A program made the position numbers and the translations under genes. Of a DNA stretch of 64,000 nt, positions 22,391 to 33,306 are shown piece after piece. Position 1 is the stretch's first letter, and each line of letters starts with the position of its first letter. The stretch is from Stachybotrys elegans (lineage: Eukaryota; Ascomycota; Sordariomycetes; Hypocreales; Stachybotryaceae): positions 275,032 through 339,031 of the forward strand of contig JAGPNK010000023.1 of assembly GCA_020746835.1 (NCBI GenBank). Direction: 5' to 3'. The notes beneath the pieces were generated by a model that did not search any database, was not told the origin of the DNA, and saw nothing but the letters and a program-made list of their open reading frames with translations.

Positions 22391-22845
22391 TGTACACCTA
22401 GGACCAAAAAGAAAAAGTGGGAGTAATGTGAGCTAGCTCAGAGTCGGTTCTGGGGACGATAAGGAAGAAACTTAGAGCTAGCTCAAATTTGGTCCCCTTC
22501 CTTATCTCCCCAGAACCGACTCTAAGCTAGCTCAAATTTGGTCCCAGAACCTACTCTTGTCCCAGAACTGGCTCTCGTCCCAGAACCTTCTCTTGTCCTG
22601 GAACCTACTCTCGTCCCAGAACCCACTCTCGTCCCAGAACTGGCTCTCGTCCCAGAACCTTCTCTTGTCCTGGAACCTACTCTCGTCCCAGAACCCAAAC
22701 CGCCCCTAAATTCGAGCTAGCTCTACTCCTTTCTAACCAACTCTGCGTTGTCCTTGCGGCTCGGGTCCCCTGCAAATTGAGCTAGCTCCGAAGTTCTAAG
22801 CTTAAAGCTCACTATCCTATTCTTTTGGCGACTTGGAGCTAGCTC
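22379..22845. repeat. Array of GAGCTAGCTC 10-bp palindromes
   Basis: Perfect copies lie at 22379, 22430, 22475, 22714, 22779 and 22836, with a one-base variant (AAGCTAGCTC) at 22524; another perfect copy is at 12072. Two of them end a long imperfect hairpin: 22430-22467 pairs with 22497-22533 with one gap and one mismatch, and the 29-nt loop contains a third copy. Six exact 10-mers in under 500 bp is far above chance. Confidence 0.85.
22541..22694 (+). repeat. 18-bp minisatellite with 72-bp higher-order unit
   Basis: About nine 18-bp units of the form GTCCCAGAACCTACTCTC occur. Four variants are arranged in the same order twice, giving a 72-bp higher-order period. The units read as VPEPTL, VPELAL, VPEPSL and VLEPTL in one frame, but with no gene around them, so I treat the tract as non-coding. 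It lies inside the GAGCTAGCTC array. Confidence 0.8.
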
Positions 22846-23161
22846 GGTTTTGTCCGACGAGCAAGTCCATTTCTTGCTCTTTATTCCCATTGTAAGTATC
22901 CAACTTCATCAGTACAACGTGGGTGGGTAGCAAGGCGCCAGAAATGGATTCGGATACAATTACCAGATTAGCATCCATGTCATGTCTGTGGGGCTCCAAT
23001 TCCAGCCTTCTAGATTAGTCCGTTTGTGGCTTTGAGGTGATGCAAGCACTGTACATGGCTTATTTTGAGTGCCACCATGAGCGCTGATTAGCTCCGCTGC
23101 GATACTTCTAGAAACCTATCCATGTAACCCTCGTAGCTTGCCCCCGCCTCGTGGGCATGTT

Positions 23162-25568
23162 CTAGTCGCGTAGCCTTTTTCTCGTGCCTCGCTCTCCCCC
23201 GCTTGGTTGGCTACTCCTATCCAGCTTTCTTTTTCGTTGTAATCTGGGCGCGGCCACCAAAGCCTCGCTTTCCCAGGCTGACCTGAAGAGGCCTACAACC
23301 GCGGAGCGCAGTGTGCTTGAATCATAACCATTCCCAGAACCGGAGGCGGCATGCCGGCCTAGCATGCGATGTCGAGCATGCTTAATCGTAAACAGACCAC
23401 AACTGTGCCCATCTTCCTGCTGCAATGCGCTCTACAGTAAGGTAAGTCAAGGGTCTAGTCTCAGGCCATCGATACTTGGAACGAACCTCTTCCACGTATC
23501 GAAACTGGGGAAACTCCTTTTCACACGCCGCCTGTCAATAAGTCAGCTCCTGTTTTATAGGTGTTGCATCCCACTACGAACCTTGACGACAGCATTATCT
23601 CCTTGACTCATTGAGTCATAGTGATAAAGGCGCATATCGCGTTCATTGATCTCCAGCAGGCTGAAGTGGTTCTGGCGCTGGAAGAGTGGGAAGAAGCACA
23701 CCAGAGGACCAGTCGTTTCTGTCTCGTAGTGCCACTCTGCTATCAGCTTCGCAGCTCTTTCGAATGGGCGAAGTACTGGGTTCTGTGGTTGAGACTGTTG
23801 GTGTAGGGGGATAGAGAAGCCGACACGAACGTAATCCAGTCTGTCAGACAGATGTAGGCATGCTAGAATAACCTCGTCATTCAGCCACCGTCTTGCACCC
23901 AGCCTTCGAAGCGAGTCGATGCCGAAGCTGTAGTTGGTGCTTTTGACCAAAAGCCTATCAGTGCTTGAGCCCTGCACTTGCTGAAGAAGTTCGCCAAGCT
24001 CGAACCGTGTATCCACCAAGTCCAATTCTAGGCTTGGTAAGCCTTCTTTCTCCATATCGTGACGGAACTTCGTTTGGTCTGTCCTTCCAGTTTCCATAAA
24101 GAGCGTCATTTGGTCCGTCAGGAGTTTTAGGACAGCCATCTTCTTAGGTGCTCCTTGAAGTTGCTTGATCAAATTCCTCAACGCCGACTCCGGAGACTTT
24201 GCAAGTCGCCTGCCATAAGTTAGTTGACACCTTAACAGCCATATCTCAGTCTTACCATGCGTTTTTCAGCAATATTCCCGAACCAAGCTCAGTTACTAAC
24301 AGAGACCATTTCCTTCCGCGAGTCAAATGGGTACTGAGACTTTTGCGACGTTGTTCCCATTTTTTCGTGGCTGCATTATCTGCAGGCTTTGGCCGAAGTA
24401 TCCGCCCAGAGACTTCTTTCGCTGCTGTAGATTCCGGCACACCACGCATTATCTGTACTTGGGAGGCATGCCACTGGCTAAAGGCGATCGCGGTTAACGC
24501 GTAGCGGATCGAACCCTTGTCTCGCTCGCTGTGTCCAGCCTCCAACAGGGAAATCCACTGTGAGCCGTCTGACCATCCCGTGGTGTCTTTTTGCAGTTTG
24601 TTGGTGAGGGAATTGAAGAGAGCTTTGTAGGTTTCCGCCGAGTTTCCTGGGAGACTGAACGACCGAATTTGATCGTAACTCTCGTCGATGAAGTCATCAA
24701 TATCTTGGTTTATGAGAAATGCGCAGCCTTGTTCACAGTCATCCATCTGCTTGCTGCTTCCTCTTAGACCGGTTGGAGAAGGTGTTGCCTCAGGAGTCAT
24801 GGCTTCGATGCTGGCTGTGATATTGGATGGACTGGCCACAAGGGTAGAACCCTGAGTGCTGGCAGAAGTAACCGAGTCGACCCAACCTCCATTGAGATTC
24901 TCGTCACTGGAAATGTTTGCCGGGGAAGCTGCGGTGCAGCTAGCGCCATGAAATCGCTCGTTCAACCCCTCAGCTTGTATTGTGGGCGAATGGCGGCCAC
25001 CTGCGCGTTGACAGACTGACGGCGTGGGCGGTGTATCGGCCCTATCGTCGTTCTGCGAAGGTCGTGCGCTAGATATTCTGTCGCTGTCCTTGAGCTCCAT
25101 ATCGCAGTCCTCAATACCGCATCTAGAGCCGATATCGCACTGCGCCACTCCGTTTGTTTCGTCCAGCCCCTTATCACTCTGCTCGCAGTTGATCCTAGTC
25201 TTCTCAACGGCCTCGTCCAAGCCTGTATCAAGCAGATCGCAGTTGCGGCAGAGGCTGTAGGCAAAGGACCTCACGTGACGTTTGTCGGGACTCGAGAGGG
25301 GTGCCAGGGCCAACCTGATCTCGGCGCTGAGCTTCTCAGCTTCATCTCTGGCCCGGAGGATGCTGTCAAGAATAATAGGAACGCGGAGACGAGTCGCCAA
25401 AGATCTGGCTGTAGGTTCTGCCTGCCTTAAGTCGTTTTGGTATGGTGATGGAGCATTACCATATCTTTCTCGGTCGTGCGTTTGGCTTGTTTGGTTGTAT
25501 AGAGGTTCAGGAGCTGTGAGTGACTCTTCTCTGGCAGAAGACATGGTGTCGCGACGCCCAGAAGTCAT
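23162..25568 (-). CDS. Ulp1/SENP-type (C48) cysteine protease
   Basis: Four exons fit: 25568-24256, 24209-23582, 23531-23487 and 23431-23162, giving 751 aa. Introns are 46, 50 and 55 nt; the first has GTAAGA with a CTAAC branch, and the last two both begin GTTCGT. The N-terminal 440 residues are mostly low-complexity and not recognised. The C-terminal part has the Ulp1 order of motifs: WLND (546-549), catalytic His in NHFSLLEI (His619), Asp in LYHYDSM (Asp636), and Gln/Cys in QQEDGHSCG (Gln667, Cys673, six residues apart as usual). All four active-site residues are present. Such enzymes remove SUMO or related modifiers; C48 domains also occur in transposon-encoded proteins, but no element ends were seen here. 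Exon 3 (45 nt) is the least certain part. Confidence 0.85.
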
Positions 25569-26869
25569 ACTGAACTCGAGAAGGAGGATGAAAAGAGGGA
25601 AGAAGGGGAAGGCGGTCCCCTCTCCAGCCTGGGGGGATGCCGTTGTCTTTATAGGCCATGCCTTATCTCGTGACCCCTTGGCTGCAGCTGAGGATGGCGA
25701 ATGGTTGGACCGAGCACCGCCTCAAAGCATTCCTTACGCTTCCTGTTCTGTCCCCGCTTCGACTTCCCAGGAAGTCGAAGCGGGGATGTAGCAGGCTCCT
25801 CGTTGGCTGCTGGACTAACTTTAGATCTCACGGTTGCATCGAGATCCGTTGACCCTGAGCCTGTGGCTGTTATTTATGTAATGTGTGTAATGGCGCCGGG
25901 AAAAGAAGCCTCATGTCGACTGCTTGCTAAGCAAAGGGAAATCGCCACGGCTTGATAATGGCTGTGTGGCTCATGGGCTGCCCGAGCTCAGGACTCCCGC
26001 CTAGATACTTGCAGTAAGTGGTCCTTCAGCATCATCCGACGAGCGAGGTGGTCGAGTATTATGCTCTGATCAGAAGCCTATGCTTATTCAGCGTCAATAC
26101 GTCTTGGCCATCTCTTGGTTCTTGTTGCCGTAATAGAAGCTTAGCAAAAACCGCTTTCCTTTGCGATCATTGCTTTCCGTTTCGGTTCGGTCCGCTTGGT
26201 GGCTAGAGCTCCTCAATTATACGGCAAATAGACTCATATTGTAAAGGATTGTTCTCCTGAGTTTGGCTGCTGGGTGGATAGCTCGTGGTCTGGCTCAGAC
26301 TTTGTGGACGATACTGTGACTGCGTGTTTGGTCAGCACGGCCTCCTATGATGTTGGTGTCAAATGAAGAAGCGTTGCACGCCTTACTGTTAATGTAGCAT
26401 TATGAGAACACAGCCCACCTGTGGTTGGACAGGGAGGTTTTCGAAGGCGGAACTTGCTCGCTTATTGGTCTGATACGGCTGAAAACTGAACGAGCGTGAT
26501 GGCAAGTTGGCTGTACATAAGAAAACTGCTCATGTATTAAGATTTCACATTGGTGTCTCGTCCTTCAATGGAGCCATCAAACAAATATGTGTTTGACTTG
26601 GCACAGTTGTCACGGAGGCTGGTCCCCACACTTGAATGCAGATTGACCAACTGATTGGTGGATACGCCGCGCTCCAATCAGATTGGAGTTACTGTGGGAT
26701 GGGTGAAGACAATCTATTGGTCAGAATATTTGCGCCTATTTTAGCATTTTCCCGAACTAATTCCGCTCCAGCCTCCATGTGACATTGCATAAGCCACCAA
26801 TCCCCGAACACCAAAACGCGTTCTCTGCATCGCATCACAAAAACATCACAGTCCCAAGGGGTTGTCACC
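25569..26869. other. Intergenic region between divergent protease and kinase genes
   Basis: It contains the shared upstream region of two divergent genes. Apart from the 17-bp hairpin at 25751-25786, I see no coding region or repeat I can support. Confidence 0.5.
25751..25786. repeat. Perfect 17-bp inverted repeat with 2-nt loop
   Basis: TCCCCGCTTCGACTTCC (25751-25767) is followed by CA and its exact reverse complement (25770-25786). It lies 183 bp upstream of the protease start codon. Possible roles are an operator-like palindrome, a transposon scar or a hairpin end. Confidence 0.7.
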
Positions 26870-29273
26870 ATGGACGAGGTGCGTTTGGAGATCATCGAGG
26901 ATAATCCGATTGAAGGAGGTCTTGATGTTTTTCGCGCAACTTTCCACACGGTTTGTAAAGACCGGAATCTTACTGCCACGCCAGAAGGCCTCGAGAGCCT
27001 CAACGAAAACGGTAGCACAGCCCCAGGTTACTTCGGGGAGCACGCACAACTGACCATTTGCAGACCTCCAGGAACTCACCCTCGACCTTCTATCAGCATT
27101 GCAGAGTCTTCGAGTCTCACGCCTGCTTCCTTCCAGCGGCCGCGGTAATCATCTCCGCACCGACCTATTGAGACTTGCCGCTACGATCAGTTCGAACGAT
27201 TACGACCTCGACCGCATCAAGCCTCTTCTCCATGCCGTCGTCACCGAAAACACTGTCGATGCACTCGTTTGGAAACAGGTCTACGCCGTTGTCACCGAAT
27301 CTACCCCGCCTCCCCGAACGATAGCATCCTCTGTCCAACAAACCCCATGGCTTCACAGTACGGCCGGCTTTGCGAATTCCTCCGAATATCGTAAAGATGT
27401 GGATAGAGTCCTTAAGGAAGAGCTGGGCGCTATGTACGTCGGGCTTCCTAGATTCCACGAGACTTTTTTTGGTGCGGTTCCAGAACTCGATCGAGCATCT
27501 GAGACTGTATTCAAGAAGTGCCTTGAGGGCGACGATCCACTCTTTCACGAAGGATGGAGGGATTGGCCAGCAGACGCCAACCAAGATGGGGTTTTGAGCT
27601 GGTTGTCGACCGTCATCGGGGAGCTCGAGGACCTTGCGAACGAACACAAGCCGACCACAACAGTACGGCGGAGGCCTCTGGCACAACCCAACAAACCAAT
27701 CCAAGGGTCTACAGCAGAGCGCAAATTGGACGTTGGATTCGTCAACGACCCCGATGCCCAAAAGGACTCTCGATGCCATTGGTCGCAGATCCTGGTGCCA
27801 GGAGAACTAAAGAGCAATCCATCGGCCGACACGGCTTCGAAGGCTTGGCTCGACCTCGGGAGATACGCCAGAGAGGTGCTGGCTGTCCAGGACCGTCGCC
27901 GCTTCGTTTTAGGCTTTACGCTTTGCGGATCTCTGATGAGACTATGGGAGTTTGATCGTCTTGGAGGGATTGCCTCACAAAAGTTCGATATCAACCAAGA
28001 TGGAGAGCAATTTGTGTGTACGATCCTCGGATTTCTCTGGATGAACGAAGAATGTCTTGGATTTGATCCTACAATTGTCTCCTCGGAAGGAAGACGGTAC
28101 ATCGAGATCGAGCGGAATGGCCAGACGGAGCGACTTATTATTGATGAACTGATGAAGCGAGCACCTTGCGTGGCCGGTCGTGCAACAACGTGCTGGAAAG
28201 CCCATCGAGATGGAGACGATACACCCCTTGTGATTAAGGACTCTTGGCAATATCCTGAGCGAGACGAAGAGGGCAGGCTGTTGCAAGAAGCGACCGCGAA
28301 GGGTGTGATGAATGTGGCGAGATACCATCACCATGAGACTGTCTGTATCGGAGGCAGAGATGATGATGTTCAGAATAATATTCGAGCCGGTATGAATATC
28401 AGAGATGCGGTAAATTACCGTGCGGAGAATTCCATGGCGTCCTCAAGAACCTCGACCGTGGTCAGCGCACGAGTCGGTCGCAGCACGAGCATCGCGAGCC
28501 GAAAGCGGTCGTCCAGTCATACTGATACGCCACTACCGCCCAGCAAGCGATCTTGCTCGACCTCTCCTGTAAAGCAACAGACTATAGCGGCGCCAAATCG
28601 GGTCCATCGGCGTATCGTCCTTCGCGATTTTGGAAAGCCGATCTATAAGGCAAGCTCCCGAGTTTCCCTCCTCTCCGCACTGGAAGCATGTATCGAGGGG
28701 CATGAATCCCTACGCTCAAAGGCCGGCATCCTCCAACGAGACATCTCGATCAACAACCTAATGATAAACGAGGATGAGGAGAACCCATCTTGGCGTGCAT
28801 TCCTCATTGATCTCGATCTAGCCATCAAAGAGCAACGGGAAGGTGCGTCGGGGGCAAAAGGAAAGACTGGCACGAGGGCATTCATGGCTATCGGAGTGCT
28901 TCTAGGTGAACAGCACTCTTTCATGCACGACCTCGAGTCTTTTTTCTGGGTTCTATTCTGGATATGTATTCATTACAATGGGCCAAACGAAGGTAGGGTT
29001 GTCCCCGAGTTTGACCAATGGAACTTCATCAGTATGGGATCACTAGCGGAGCTGAAGAAAGGCCGAGTTTCTCATGAAGGGGATTTTATTAAAGCTGCTG
29101 AAGAAGATTTCACGAAATATTACCAGCCGCTAGTTCCTTGGGTCAATAGGTTACGGAAGGCAGTGTTTCCAAACGGTGGGAGATGGGAGAAAGAGGATAT
29201 TGGATTGTATTCTAGAATGAAGAAGATCCTCCACGAGGCCCAAGAGGATTCAGGGGTATTGGCAGATGTGTAA
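26870..29273 (+). CDS. FunK1-type fungal protein kinase
   Basis: Two exons fit: 26870-27011 and 27064-29273, giving 783 aa. The 52-nt intron (GTAGCA, branch CTGACC, TTTGCAG) joins LESLNEN to DLQELTLDLL. The ATG context (ACCATGG) is strong. The long N-terminal part with LDVGFV and SQILVPGELK is typical of the fungal kinase-like FunK1 family (PF17667). The catalytic loop reads QRDISINNLM (about 605), with Gln where HRD kinases have His. The metal-binding motif reads LIDLDLA (about 631), followed by GTRAFMAIGVL and an LESFFWVLFW segment. A Ser/Arg-rich linker near residues 460-520 separates the two parts. FunK1 genes expand in multicellular fungi and their substrates are mostly unknown. The Gln change may alter activity, although some family members share it. 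Confidence 0.88.
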
Positions 29274-29738
29274 TCTAGCCACCTTCAAAGCCCACTGTTA
29301 GATCTAGCTCTTTTTTTTTTCTTCTCTTCTTCACATTGGCGAAAGAGCGAGTAAGATAGTCAACCTATTACATCGACAGACTATTTTCTGTCGACGCCTC
29401 CTCTCGGATGCTTTTGTCATCGAGCAGATTTCGCGAACGGGGAAAAGTTCAGCCGATTCCGAGCCATGCATTTGACAACGCCCTCACGGGATACATCTTG
29501 CTTAGTCCCCTCCCCAAGTTCTATGCTGCACGCCATCCTTGACTGAGAGCATCTCAAGCGGAAACTTTCTCGCCGTGGTTTGAGAGCATTAAACGAACTT
29601 CAAGCCGCAACCGACCTGCTCAACCTGGCATCAGCTATACATCCTTCGTGACGCATATCGTCGCAGCCTATATAATGCTCTGGTTTGTCCACCCCAAACA
29701 ATTCTTTCGCAGACGTTAACCTAGCCTGCGATAGTCAC
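29274..29738. other. Intergenic region between FunK1-type and APH-type genes
   Basis: I see only a short poly-T run at about 29312-29323. The frame upstream of 29739 is open but has no ATG. Confidence 0.5.
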
Positions 29739-30700
29739 ATGCTACCTCCGATAGGAGATTCCATTGCTCGAATCGGTCCTCAAACATGGATACTGGGCTC
29801 CTCCGTGATCTGCGAAAGAATAAATGATCCACAGGCCACACCAAAGGACACAATAATTGATTGGCGAGATGGCGAAAGCACCTTCTATCTTCGACATAAG
29901 AACCAAAATGATTTACTGAGCGGAGACCCTTCGATGGATAGGATACACGTTGGAGGGACTTCAGCAGCTGTCTGGTGTCTAGGAGAGAATGCGTTCTGCA
30001 AGGTACATGCCTGGTGCAAAGGTCTAGAGCTCGAGGCCAATACACTCAGGTTTGTGTGCGAAAAGGCCCCGGAGGTTCCTGTTCCTGAGGTTATCCATTC
30101 GTGGATTGATCATGAGCTGAACAGAACCTTCCTTATAACAAAGCGAGTTAGGGGACAGACATTGGAACGAGCCTGGCTGCAGCTCACTTCATCACAACGC
30201 ACACGAATCGCCCATGATGTCGCACAGTCCTGTGCTCTTTTGGCTACTCACACTTCATCTCGGTTTGAAACAGTCTCTGGATGCGGTGTTTACGAGCCAA
30301 GGCTAATGGAGGATGCCCCTTTATCCCACCCCTCATGGTTGCCGAGAATCCTTGGCCCATTCTCACTCGAGGCTTTGAGGGACTATATGGCAAATATCTC
30401 AACTGAGCCCCCCCAGATATCAACCTGCCCTTTCACTTCTACCATGCCGACCTTGGACCAACAAACATCATGGTATCAGAGGATGGCAACCATGTCACTG
30501 GGATCATAGACTGGGAGTCTGCAGCTTACTATCCGCAGTTTTGGATAGCAACGAAGCCTGTGTATGCTGGAGCATTTTGGCTAGAATGTGAAACTGATGA
30601 GCCGAAACTTTGGGGTCAGCTCCTTGGGCAAGCACTTGATGCATTCAACTACAGGCAGGCAGATACAACGTTCCGGCGCTGGAGCAAGTCCATCAATTAG
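29739..30700 (+). pseudogene. APH-type (aminoglycoside phosphotransferase-like) kinase, one frameshift
   Basis: The first ATG in the open frame is at 29739. The protein reads like the fungal APH family (PF01636): AAVWCLGENAFCKVH near the nucleotide site, VPVPEVIHSWID, FLITKRVRGQTLERAW, and then the catalytic block YHADLGPTNIMVSEDG with GIIDWESAAYYP. The catalytic block is in another frame: the C7 run at 30408-30414 must lose one C to join STEPP to DINLPFHFYHADLG. Otherwise the order and spacing are normal, giving about 320 aa. Fungal members of this family are often of unknown function and should not be taken as antibiotic-resistance genes. It is either a recent pseudogene or a consensus error. 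Confidence 0.75.
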
Positions 30701-32470
30701 GGGACACTAGATGCGGTTTGATTGCAGATACAAGCTTTATAATTCAAGAGTACGATCGAGAATTTGACGGCTTGCGTCTTATATAACGGGATTCTGCTCT
30801 TCAAACGTGATTCTCCCACTGCAGAGGGCGGCCGTCTTGGATACAGGGATGCATCGACAACACCTGGAGAGTTTTAGCCACGCGCAAGCTTAACAGGCCT
30901 AAGAGAACGGGTTCGTACAGAGTGCCGTGGAATTCCTTATTCCATTGGGGCTCCACAACCTTCACATGTCTTGACGCTGGTATTATTGTTGTATGTGCAG
31001 TTTTTGTTGGTGCACCGCTTCTCATTCACCAGTTCTGGGGTGGTGGACTGAGCCATGCTGGATATTTAGCCTGTAATGAGCTACAAGGGCTGAAGTCAGG
31101 TCTGATATGCGAAGTAAAGATGAGTATTGCAAAGGTACGGCGAGGATGGTGATCATCATGTCGTGGAAAGATGCCAGGTTATATACGTGACCCCTTGTAG
31201 CCTTGTCCTCTCATTGGCTCGGTTTTATGCCAGTAATTAGACCCTACTAGGGATGGGTATAATGGCCAACACGCAAGAAGAGGGCATTGGTCGGTTAGCG
31301 AACATGTTCTTCTGCTTGGTTACGTTCCCAACGCAGCTGCAGATATCTCGGATTTAGGCAGACGTAGCAAGCCACTCCTGCAGAGCGACAGGACATATCC
31401 CAGCCTATGGTTGGTTGCCTCGCCAAAGATTATGCAAGTGAAGGAATGCATGTCATCACCAACCACCAGAACAATAGTGTGAGGGGCTGACAGCTTGGCG
31501 CCGAGCCAAGCTTGGGTAGCTGCCCAGTGTGGAGCACAGAGTTGTGCACTAGCACGTTTGTGTGCTTCCACATGATGTGGTTCAGATCATGACTGCAGCT
31601 ATGATACCTAGAGCTGAGCCACATTTGGCCCTGTGCTTCCTTTCTGGGTTATCTTCGCCATCGCAAGGAACATATTTCAGCACGGATCCAGCCAACGGCA
31701 TGGAAGCAAGTCATGCGCCGGCAGTTGACGAATTGAATACTCTCCACAGCAGCTCCATACTCTATGAATAAGCGGATAAACATGTAATGTTTGAAATACC
31801 ACCTTCCACATTATGCATGCCGATGTGTGCACCCCACATTCTCACGAACATGTTAAAACATGCTTTCATGCTCGGTCAGGTCCCCTGTATCACTGGATCT
31901 GCGAGCTGAACCAATAAAAAAAAAGACATAATCACCTGGTTCGGCGCAGGACATGGCTAGGCATGTGTTCGTGTTTGCCACGTCATTAACAAAATATGCA
32001 TCCATAGGTATCGGGATATGCCGAGGTTGGCCGGAGTCGAAGAATGAGTACGTAAAAGTTCTTTTTATATGCCATCCAAAACACTTCCCTTCCATTCTAT
32101 CTCCTCATCATGTGCGCATGCCTAGGCAGTGAGTACTGGACTCATCATAGTGAGGGTTACATTTACCGATTGAGACGCACATATCTTACACGATCCGTTG
32201 TCTTGATATAAGAAGGGTAATGGGTTGCGTCTTCTATTCCATCTCCTCATTTGGTGCGCACGCCCGGCAGTAAGCATCTAGCCACGACCACCAATTGAGC
32301 GCGTCGAGTGGATCCAGATGCAGTTCTAACCTAATATGATAGAAGGTTGCGTTGCGCGACTTGCAGCCTAATTTGGAGGTCGATTGCATGAGACGGGCAT
32401 GACATTCCATTGCTCATCGGTTCGGAAATTGTATATTGCGGATTTCCAATCAATTAGGTGGGGCTCGAAT
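30701..32470. other. Long non-coding interval with a degenerate tandem duplication
   Basis: No gene is supported over 1.77 kb. At about 32092 and 32237 two related segments begin TTCTATCTCCTCATCATGTG and TTCCATCTCCTCATTTGGTG and continue through similar GCGCA(T/C)GCC and GGCAGT words. This is an old duplication of roughly 145 bp just upstream of the next gene. Confidence 0.5.
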
Positions 32471-33306
32471 ATGCCTCACCACAGCCCCGCGGAACGTTTG
32501 TCAAACGACGAAGCAAATCCCAGACCAAAGCACGTAATGGCGGCCTCAAGAGAGGGCCATGACCAGCATCCGATATCGCTAGATGGTTTCATCTATTCAA
32601 AGGATGCTGATTTGGGACAGCGTGTCTCAACGATGGTGAACATACCTTTAGCATCGGTTGAAGGGTTTACATTCTTCAAAGAAAACGTGGTCGATAATTT
32701 GGTTGGTAAATGCCATTCACTTTACGCTTGACAAAGGTTCTAACTCTTCGCAGACAATCATGGAAACGATACGGTCTTATTTGCAATGCGAGTCGATCGG
32801 CTTCGGACTTTACCGAACATTGGGACCTGTTCCCGGCGCCTATTCCTTTCGAAAAAGCAATCCTGATTCACCTGCAGAATCCATAGTGGTTCACTTGTTG
32901 GAAAATAATACAAAGATAGCCATCTGGAAGGCTTCGCATCGGGTGAAGGTGCCTTTCTCAAAAGGAGATATTGGACTCTGGGAGACTGCCCCTTCCAATC
33001 TCGAAGCTGCTGGCTCAGAACGCGACGAACAGACATTCGAAAATGGTGGCTAGTAAGTAACACAATTTGTTTACAAACAACCTCACCTTACACTGGATCA
33101 GTTGTATTCGTGACACCCGCGTTTTCATGGAAGTTTTAGCCGGCAAAGCTTTTACATTTGCAATTGCGAAGAGGGACGTGGTGAGAGGATGGAAACCGAT
33201 GAAATTAGACCAGTCCCTCAAACCAACGATAAGACAGATCCAAACACCAGCATTTGAGGTCCACGCCACATACCACGACGCGCACGGCGGTGAGTACATT
33301 GATTAA
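32471..33306 (+). CDS. Hypothetical protein (244 aa, three exons)
   Basis: Exons 32471-32701, 32754-33052 and 33102-33306 join in frame. Intron 2 has a canonical GTAAGT and ATCAG and creates GGYCIRDTRVF. Intron 1 uses GTTGGT with a CTAAC branch; a stronger-looking GTAAAT four bases further on would lead to an early stop. An upstream in-frame ATG at 32399 would add 24 residues. No family was recognised. The C-terminal part (VFMEVLAGKAFTFAIAKRD) looks like a compact beta-rich cytosolic domain, with no signal peptide or membrane segment. Its stop codon overlaps the stop codon of the convergent gene. The consistent phase over three exons argues that it is real. Confidence 0.6.

Noticed and set aside
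22538..22720. Frame encoding (VPEPTL)n
   Set aside because: It is a minisatellite translated by chance, with no flanking gene structure.
29739..30700. Antibiotic-resistance gene
   Set aside because: APH-fold proteins are numerous in filamentous fungi and mostly unrelated to drug resistance; nothing here points to an aminoglycoside substrate.
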